Positions 56,171 through 64,000 of a stretch of DNA of 64,000 nt are shown here, in pieces. Position numbers and translations under genes: made by a program. The notes under the pieces are model-generated. The model was given only the letters and a program-made list of their open reading frames with translations, searched no databases and was not told the DNA's origin. The DNA comes from Stenogyne calaminthoides (taxonomy: Eukaryota; Streptophyta; Magnoliopsida; Lamiales; Lamiaceae). Position 1 is the stretch's first letter, and each line of letters begins with the position of its first letter. The stretch is taken from positions 26,260,448-26,324,447 of the forward strand of contig JBBCBC010000026.1 of NCBI GenBank assembly GCA_037126765.1, given 5' to 3'.

Positions 56171-56650
56171 GGAGATTTTGCATTTTCCATTATGTTTGAA
56201 TTTTCTTCATCAGACTATATGTGGTTTTATTTATATGTTTTATTTGGATTGTTTATCGCCTAAATTATTTGTTTTATAAATCATATTAGACAATTTTCAG
56301 TAATATGATTTTTTATTGTGTTATACTTTGGTGCTCATAATATTGAACCTATGATTTTCTTTGTCATTTTATAAGGAGATTTTGCATTTTTCATTGTTTT
56401 TGAATTTCTCACATCAGACTAATTGTGATTTATTTATATGGTTTATTTTGATTGTGTATCGCACAAATTATGTGCTCCATAATATGAGTATGGATGTATA
56501 TATAAACAAGCCGAATCATTAATCCTAAATTTTAAATCCTAATATTTAAATTAAACTTAATCACAATGTGCATCATTATATATTCATGATTATTTAATTT
56601 TATTATTTGCATATTTTTTTGTTTCCTATATTTAATTGATGAAAAATAAT
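56146..56650 (+). repeat. Cassette module C, copy 2 (with partial duplicate)
   Basis: A partial copy (56146-56290) is followed by a fuller copy (56324-56650). Both have TTTGTCATTTTATAAGGAGA. The fuller copy continues with GCTCATAATATTGAACCTAT and AAATTAAACTTAATCACAAT. In the partial copy TTTTATAA supplies the stop codon of B3-like gene 2. Confidence 0.85.
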
Positions 56651-57361
56651 TAAAAATTTGCACCAGAAATCACACCATAAACGATTTCAACACCAAAGAA
56701 ACCAAATATTCATTTCAAAACGAAAACATTATTCTTATAAAACACGCACTGAAATCAGATTTTGAAATCTAAATTTTAAATTGATAAGGGATTTTGATTC
56801 CTAGCGTTGAGACGACACAAGATTGGGTAGCATTGTCTAATTTCGGGACTGGAATCAGATTTGTTTGCCGAATTCGGAAACGGTGGTAGTTGTCGTGTTT
56901 GGCTGGAATATAGTTATGTAGTGGTTTCTGGTTGCGGTGGTGTAATGTCTGGAATAAGGTTATTTTTGGCTTTTAGTTGATCTGAAAAAAATAGTTTATA
57001 TTTTCAAATTAGGTTAATCCAAATCCTGTATATTTTTTTAGATTTTACAAAAAAATTATTTAGTTCGAATTTTTTAAATATTTTTAATTTACATCCAATT
57101 TTATCTATAATCTATATTATTATTTTTATTACATCATATAAATCATTATTTGGATGCTAATTTTTTTTATATTTTTTTATTATTAACTTATAATTTTAGA
57201 TTTTTTTAGATTAAATATTTAATTCATTTTTAAAACTAACGGTTTCTGTCCATAAACTAACGGATGGGACCAAAAGTGCTAAAAAGGACCATTTTAAAAC
57301 ATTGGGACTAAAATTGTTTTGAAACTCAATCTCTTGGGACCAAATCTGTAATTTACCCTGA
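56651..57361. other. Segment inserted between C copies
   Basis: Unrelated to module C. It carries a moderately GC-rich stretch (56850-56950, TTCGGAAACGGTGGTAGTTG) and ends with a half foldback-type phrase (GGGACTAAAATTG, then GGGACCAAATCTGTAATTTA) near 57301-57356. No coding frame is supported. Confidence 0.4.
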
Positions 57362-57368
57362 GTATGGA

Positions 57369-57405
<37 letters not shown>

Positions 57406-57605
57406 GAATCATTAATCTTAATTTTTAAATCCTAATATTTAAATTAAACTTAATCATAATGTGTATCATTATATATTCACTAATTTTACTAATTTTTATT
57501 TTTTGCATATTTTTTTGTTTCCTATATTTAATTGATGAAAATTAATTTAAAATTTCAAATATTTTTATTGCTATTGGCATTTATTTGTTCTCTTTATATT
57601 ATTGA
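57362..57605 (+). repeat. Cassette module C, copy 3 (3' part)
   Basis: After a (TA)n tract it repeats the distal part of module C: AAGTCGAATCATTAATCTTA, TTAAACTTAATCATAATGTG and GCTATTGGCATTTATTTGTT. Confidence 0.8.
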
Positions 57606-58107
57606 ACAATACTTTTATAACATAATGATATTCACTGTCATTTTGACAGTACGCCAATTTATTTAAGCGTCCTCATGACTCCATGGAATCTTATTAAAAT
57701 GTTTAAAAGATTATATATACTTTTAGTTCAATTTTGTTTCTAGAAATATTGAAAATAAATAGTTAATAGACAAGCAATAATTACAAAGAACTAAGGTAAA
57801 GATGTCCCAATCAATAAATTGAAGTTAAACATTTATAATGAGCAGTCAGATGGCACATTCTAAATCCTTAACAATTTAGTCAAACTTTCAAAGCAAGAAG
57901 TGTAGCCCATTTTCTGAAAATGTGCAGTACAAAACGGGTTTTCGTTGCTTCTTAATTGCTATTTTGATCATACAACAAATCACTTATGTCTTAATTCATG
58001 ATAATTAAATAAATACATTATATTTAATCATGTGTTGTTATTTTTTCTAAGATTAATTATGATTACATTAATTACTCATATTATTTATCATATTTCTCTA
58101 TTTAACT
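57606..58107. other. AT-rich spacer
   Basis: Nothing recognised. Confidence 0.4.
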
Positions 58108-58377
58108 TACATATAACTTTAATGATGTGCTTAATTCAAGCATTACTAATTTTATTATTAGTATGTGTCTAGATTAATTGTGATATGTACTCTTCAATTT
58201 AGTATATGAGTATCATGATCTCATCTTTATAAAATATGTAATTAATCAAATATGATATATCGCTAATTATTTATCATATTGTACAATTTCGAGGATTACA
58301 CTTCTAACTTTTTATGCATTATATCGTAAATATAAGAATGATATCATCTCATAATTAAAGTAGTCAAATAATTTAGT
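58108..58377 (+). repeat. Cassette module A, copy 2
   Basis: Matches 27090-27317 (ACATATAACTTTAATGATGT ... GTAGTCAAATAATTTAGT), with an extra roughly 45 bp near 58290-58335. Confidence 0.88.
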
Positions 58378-60837
58378 AATTGAGCTATACTATGCCTTAA
58401 AATATTTTGGTAGTCAAATTTTAGTTCATAAGGGAAGTGCTAAATGGGCAGATTCTGTCCGGGCATAATCTTTAAAATATTAAAATAATACTGCACAATT
58501 ACTACTTTACCCTGGCTTAATCAAATCAGAAAATAAAAGGAAAGGTCTGATTTAAACCCACTCCACCCTTTAAAAAAAAAAAAAAAACCAACCTGCACAT
58601 CTACCTATCTTCTCCGACATCCCTCCACCTGTTCAACTCGCGGCCGGCAAAAAAGATAAAAATAAAAAAAAGACTCATGTTTCCTCTCCCTTCCTCAAGA
58701 GCTCCTTCCTCCACGTTGAATTCTAACGTAAATTCTTTCTAATTCGATGTAAATTTAAAAAAAAATTGAAATAATTCAACATTTTGCGATGCAAATTTAA
58801 AAAATATAAGAAGCTATGGTTGATGAGACATTGACGATGACGATAGAGAAATGACGGAACAATCAATATAATAAGAGATTAAGAGCGGTATATAGTGTAA
58901 CTGGTGGGTGGCCAGAAATCACAAGGTGATGGATTTTTAGGATCTAAAATTGTAAAAATCGCAATTTTCGGAGTCAGAATCGACGGACCTAAAGGCAATG
59001 AAGTGTTAAATAGATATGGGGGAAATGATTCCAGGATTAAGACCAAGTTATTGGTACTAATCACATGGATGAAGGTGATCGGAATGTGATGCCGGTGAAA
59101 CAAACACATTATGTATTGCATTCAAAATTTAAATTTCTTCAAATCATTATAATTACAAATAAAAAAATAAAATAAAATATTAATATAATCGCTCTTGTGA
59201 GTCTCGATTCACAATTCAAATTATCGAACTTAAAATTGTAAACCATAGAAACTATCACCCTCGAAACTAAATAATGATAGTTTTTTTATATATAACAGTG
59301 ATAGTTTTTTAGCACAACAATGATACAGTTCATATATAAATCTGATTCACTATTTTTTTTTAATTTATCCTATTCACAATGTGTTTTATATTTTTTTCTT
59401 ACAAATATTATACTCCCACCGTCCAAATCTTTATGAGATGCTAACTATTCATAAGGATTTAGTGGAATAATGATAAAGTGATAAAGTGGTGGGGTAAGAA
59501 GAGTTGTTTATTAGTATTTTATATAATAAAGTGATGGATAATGGGGATAAAAAATGTTGTTTATTAATAAAATTTTATTAATATCAAATGATATGTAATT
59601 CACATAAAACTTAAGCATTTTCAATAATTTAATGTAATTAAGTAACAAATATTAATTTAAATAACATCAGTTTAATACATAAGTTATATTAAGGGATTCA
59701 ATAAAAAACAATCCTATCCTCGGGTCTACTAATTCTAGCATCCAGAGCATTACTAACCAAATCTTTGATAAAAAGAGTGATATATTTTCAATTTAAATTA
59801 TATTGCATAATAATGTTCAATTCAAATAACACATTTAGTACTTAATAAAATGACCATATAGATTTTAGTCTTTAAATTGAAAAAATAAATAAAAAAATTT
59901 ATTTTTTCTAAAAAAATAACCACTCGCGCACCCTTCCCGCACCGGATACGCGTATCCTAATTTTTTTAAATAAAATTACTCACGGATCGTCTGGCGTATC
60001 CGGTGCGAATCCAATGCGAATCGCACCCGCACCCGTGGAGTATCCGATACTGCACCGTAATTTTTTTAGAAGAATCCGTGCATCATAGGCCAAACCCAAC
60101 TATAAAATATTAATTAGCGATTTTTTTTTTAAGTAACAAAAAAATACTAAACATAAAAAAGAATATTTCAAAATAACATTTAAAACATTTTTTATAAATA
60201 TGAAAATTAGAATAAAAGGCAGTTAGATATGAAATATCTTCCAATTTGATTATACATATCTAAATATATATATTATAATAATTTCCCACCCAGATCTGCA
60301 TCCCATGAATGAGAAGTTTGTGGGAGTTATCCCATCCCCTTGGCTTCCCACAACTAACCGTCTTTTTCTTTTAACCCCAGCATGGATCTACTCTATTTCC
60401 CCCATGAACTATTTCCCGGTCCCCACTCCTCCACGAAATCTGGAAGAGAAGATTGAATGCCTAGATAATTAACCGCCACCATCACCAACTACACCGCGTA
60501 TCGGGAAATGGCTATATAATCAAATGAAAAATGGCTATATAATCAAATGAAAAATTTATTGAGAGGTTTTCTTGTGGGAGTTGTGGTCGGATTTTTAAAA
60601 CAGAGAGTGACGACGACGGCTCTCGTGGCCGGCACCGGTTTAATTTTTTTATTAAATTAAAGTTTTTTTCTTTTTCGTTTTGGTTAGCAGTTCGAGTTTT
60701 CTTTTTCCATTTACATTTATTTAAAGTTTTTTTCATTAGGGTATAATAGTCATTTACATGCTAAATTAAATCTGTAATTGCATAAATGCCATTTTCTGCC
60801 TTGCCAGATTCTGGTCATATAGAATTACCGGGTTCAT
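58378..60837. other. Spacer with element fragments
   Basis: Contains an A-run with GC-rich pieces near 58560-58650 (CTCGCGGCCGGC), one Stowaway-like end (TACTCCCACCGTCC at 59411-59424) without its partner, a CpG-rich repeat-like block at 59925-60080 (ACCGGATACGCGTATCC, TATCCGGTGCGAATCC) and a 22-bp tandem duplication ATGGCTATATAATCAAATGA (60508 and 60530). No gene is supported. Confidence 0.45.
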
Positions 60838-60968
60838 AATACATGATAGTATAATTAACTTTTATTGCAATTAATATTTAATTGCATCAAATGTTTATAT
60901 TATTTATGAACTTGCACTAATAAAATTAAGTACGGATTTAATTGTATCCTAAATTCAATCCCTTAATA
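60838..60968 (+). repeat. Cassette module B, copy 2
   Basis: Matches 27902-28030 (ATTTAATTGCATCAAATGTT, then CTAATAAAATTAAGTACGGA, then CCTAAATTCAATCCCTTA). It is followed by a CTATTTAAAC box near 60984, about 150 bp before the next gene start. Confidence 0.82.
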
Positions 60969-61133
60969 AGTTTTTGTCACACCTATTTAAACTTAAGTTC
61001 CATTAAAAAAAAATTCATCCTTTATTTGTTGAATCTCTTTTTTAACAAGTAAAATATTTCCGGTTCTTAGTATTTTTGTTAATCATTATAAATTTTAGAT
61101 TCATGTTGTTTAATAGTACTATACAAATTTGAA

Positions 61134-62658
61134 ATGATTAATTTGTTTTCTGATGATATGATACGTGATGACTTATGTCGTCTTCAGGATGAGTTTAAAG
61201 ATGATAGAAAGTTTTTTACACGTAAGTTTTAAATTTTATAAAGAACCATATTTGTTGGTTTTATATGATTGTTATATATGTATGTATTTATTTTAACTTT
61301 AATGATCTTTTTTTGTATGTAGTTGAAGATTTAGAAAGGGAATATAATGAATTGAAGATGTTCAGAGAACATTACTATTCAAAGAGTTCATTGGATTTTT
61401 TCTTTCATTACGTGCCTAATAATTCTATTGAAGGGCGACATAAATTGGTTAGTTTTATGCCATCAAACAATTTATTATGTTAATTATATTTTCCCGCTCT
61501 AAATTGATTATTGTTTATTTATGTAATTTTTCAGTGGATACATGATGATATTATTTTATCGAGAGAAGTGCCTTTAAATACTAGGTATACATTTGTTAAT
61601 CAGAGCGGCAAAAAATGGGTTGTAAAAACTGCTATCATCGGAGGTTTTTGGTATTTTAGTGATGGATGGGAAGAAATTGAAGAGCATTACAATCTGTCTG
61701 TTGGCGATTACATAACATTTTCTGAATTTGATTTGTGCATTATATATATTAAGGTCTACCATCGAAATGGTATCCTAAAAGATGTTGGTAATCCCAATCT
61801 TATATCAGAATCTTATAATGTATATGGTGAGTATATTAGTTAGTGTATTTGTTCCATTAATTTAAATTAATATATATATATATAATAATAATATATTTTT
61901 TTATGCAGGAGAGCTGAGGAAGAATTATTTTATTTTCTGATTGTTTTCAGTTTTTTTATAATAATTTGGTATGACTTTTATGTCCTTTTGTATTCATATA
62001 TACTTTTTTTAATGTATTTTTACTAATGTATTTCTATTTAAAGGTAATTCCTCAAATATGGACCGATATTCGTGGTGCAAAGTTTCCAGAATCAATATAT
62101 CTGCAGAAGCCGAATGGAGATTTTTGGGTTATAAAACTAAAAATTTTAAATACACTAAGTTATACTTTTGGTGATGGTTGGCAAACATTTGTCGATGCTA
62201 ACAATGTTAACAACATATATTATATTTCTATATACTATGATGGACTTATTACAATTTGTATTAAAATATATTCCCAGCATGGATGTTTGCTTTCAACATT
62301 TTCAAACAAAGGCATATTGTATGATCAAGGTATGTAATGTATAAGTTATTGTTTTGTAATATAATATTAATTTATCATTCTTTTGAATTTTAAATAAATT
62401 TAGATGTATTAAATTAAATATCTTTTTTTTATTTTTCATTTAATTTTTTAATGTACTTTTTTTTAAAGAGAAATATGGAAATAAGCGTCTTCGTAGTGCT
62501 CAAGGTTTGGTTCGTGTTGCATATGATTCAGTCTCATTCTCCTGCTTGATTGGTGAATCCAATTTTCATAATGGTCGACTGGTAAGATATTTTTAATGTA
62601 ATTTTATTTAGATATTATTAGTATGTTAATTATAAAATGAAAATTAATTTTTTCAAGA

Positions 62659-62716
<58 letters not shown>

Positions 62717-62999
62717 TTGTGTGTGAAAACATTTTTATCTCTTTATGAAGACTGTTCCAAAGTGTTTCTGGAAGAATTATAAGAAGTCCGACATTGCATC
62801 TTTCGAGTTTTCAAGTTTGTTTGTTGGTGAAAAATGTTGGAAAGTTGGTGTCAAGAAGGAAAGGAAAGGTTTAATTTTCCAGTCTGGATTCAAAAGATTT
62901 TTGCGTGATAACTCTATTAGAGTTGGTTGTTTTTGTGTATTTAAAATTCTCGAGGTTGATGTTGACGAGTTGCACATTAATGTATCCTTATTTCAGTAA
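61134..62999 (+). pseudogene. Multi-B3 (REM-like) gene model 3, exon 4 unresolved
   Basis: Exons 61134-61221, 61323-61447, 61535-61826, (61909 or 61914 onward), 62044-62329, 62469-62581 and 62751-62999. Start MINLFSDDMIRDDLCRL. B3 segments: exon 3 (GKKWVVKTAIIGGFWYFSDG, WEEIEEHYNLSVGDYITFSE), exon 5 (GDFWVIKLKI...FGDGWQTFVDAN) and exon 7 (CWKVGVKKERKGLIFQSGFK, DNSIRVGCFCVFKI). All phases agree except at exon 4, where the obvious AG (61907-61908) leads to a TGA at 61938-61940. Using the AG at 61912-61913 with a weak GT at 61943-61944 would restore the frame. Either a pseudogene or a gene with a non-obvious exon. Same general plan as gene model 2 and shares its upstream modules with the RPA1-like gene. 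Confidence 0.68.
62660..62725 (+). repeat. (TA)n-(GT)n microsatellite in intron 6
   Basis: A compound dinucleotide repeat lies 25-90 bp before the acceptor of exon 7 in B3-like gene model 3. Confidence 0.9.
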
Positions 63000-64000
63000 C
63001 GATTATATATTTGAAATTTTACCATCAGGTTATACAGTTTATATTAATGAATTATACGTATTTACGTAATTTGTTTAAACATCTATTGTATATATTTTAA
63101 TTTGTTTTAATTTTTTAGAGGAAAGTTAGATATATATATATCATAAATATATAACATAAGTCAAGTGTATACAATTTATTATTTAATTGTAAATATGCAA
63201 AGATATAATATTTTTCACCACCAGCTTGCTTCCCTATATATTTTCTAATAATACTCATTGAATTTTAACATACAAAATCTTCAATAAATAAAAATAATAA
63301 ATTTTCGTATAAATTCAATTACTATTTATGACATTAAGAATCTGAAATTACATTCTCATATAGTTTTAAGAAATTCAACTTTTTTGTCCTTAATTTTCTT
63401 TATTTTAATATATTCTAATGCTCTATTGAGTATGATCTGACCATTAAGACAAATTTATTGATTAATTAGTGCAATGTATTAAAGTTCCTAATTAGTGTAC
63501 ATATCTATATTCATTTAATTATTTTACAACAAGAATTAAACCAACATCATATACAACTATGTATATATTATTGTAATAATATATTTAGTTTAAAAATTAG
63601 AATAACAAATATAATATATTGTACATATGTATTATTAAAAAATGGTATAAAAATGTTTTTTTTTTCTTAACCACTAATTCCTATTTTAGTATGTTAACAC
63701 ATATTCAACTTTAGAAATACTTCCTTAAGTTTACCAAGTACAATCATTTTATCATCAAATTAGCTAAAAAAGTTTAATAAATTCAACTTTTTTTGTCCTT
63801 AATTTTCTTTATTTTAATATATCCTTATGCTCTTTTATAATCTTCTTTTCACTCTTTCATATTTCAATGTAGGATGTAGGATATAAATTGATTGAAAAAT
63901 AATAATTTCATTAATATGCATTGAATAGTATATCATTTGAGTAATCTTTGCATTATTTTTCTCTTAATTTTAAATCAACAACATCTACTTGTGTATAAAT
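63000..64000. other. AT-rich 3' flank with a direct repeat
   Basis: No gene is seen. A 53-bp phrase (AATTCAACTTTTTTGTCCTT AATTTTC...) occurs at 63372-63424 and again at 63780-63833 with few changes, both in the same orientation. Module C is not found after this gene within the window. Confidence 0.5.

Noticed and set aside
58879..59121. 80-codon minus-strand open frame and its overlapping plus-strand partner
   Set aside because: Both lie in a repeat-rich spacer, overlap on opposite strands and have no family features.

Overview
The window is a gene-poor, AT-rich, repeat-saturated piece of a flowering-plant nuclear genome. Coding segments are split by GT-AG introns, and the recognisable families are plant ones: half-size ABCG transporters, B3-domain proteins, an RPA1-like OB-fold protein and an extensin-like remnant. 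The repeats are also plant-typical: TRIM/SMART, Copia, an Athila-like Gypsy element, a pogo/Tigger-type transposon, Stowaway- and MULE-type MITEs, and tRNA-derived SINEs. A eudicot is most likely. I cannot fix the family or genus from sequence alone.

Layout. 0.6-5.0 kb: a LINE-derived RNase H fragment, nested MULE-type elements, then two decayed ABCG copies on the minus strand. 5.5-6.5 kb: a three-LTR TRIM/SMART composite with 80-bp LTRs and a perfect 5-bp target duplication. 6.5-12 kb: MITEs and a 2.2-kb pogo/Tigger element with a broken transposase. 12.5-16.5 kb: an apparently intact four-exon ABCG9-like transporter gene (minus strand, 620 aa), whose introns carry a repeat array, a foldback MITE and a SINE. 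17-21.5 kb: duplications, a solo LTR, a large foldback element and an extensin pseudogene. 22.4-23.3 kb: a small, apparently intact one-domain B3-like gene. 23.7-24.1 kb: an unexplained GC-rich island. 28.3-31.1 kb: an RPA1-like gene with lesions only in exon 1. 31.6-41.9 kb: a Copia element inserted with target duplication TATAT. 44.0-53.0 kb: a non-autonomous Athila-like element (gag and protease only) with a nested solo LTR. 53.4-56.2 kb and 61.1-63.0 kb: two multi-B3 gene models, each with one disabling lesion or unresolved splice.

Two observations stand out. First, unrelated genes (RPA1-like and B3-like) share the same upstream modules (A, B) and downstream module (C) in the same order. 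This implies a tandemly amplified A-B-gene-C cassette whose coding content differs. Second, the left about 3 kb of the Copia insertion reads as a collinear interleaving of Copia sequence with the sequence that lies just beyond its right target duplication. This is what a heterozygous insertion merged into one consensus would produce. I found no rRNA genes, tRNA genes, CRISPR arrays or prokaryotic systems.
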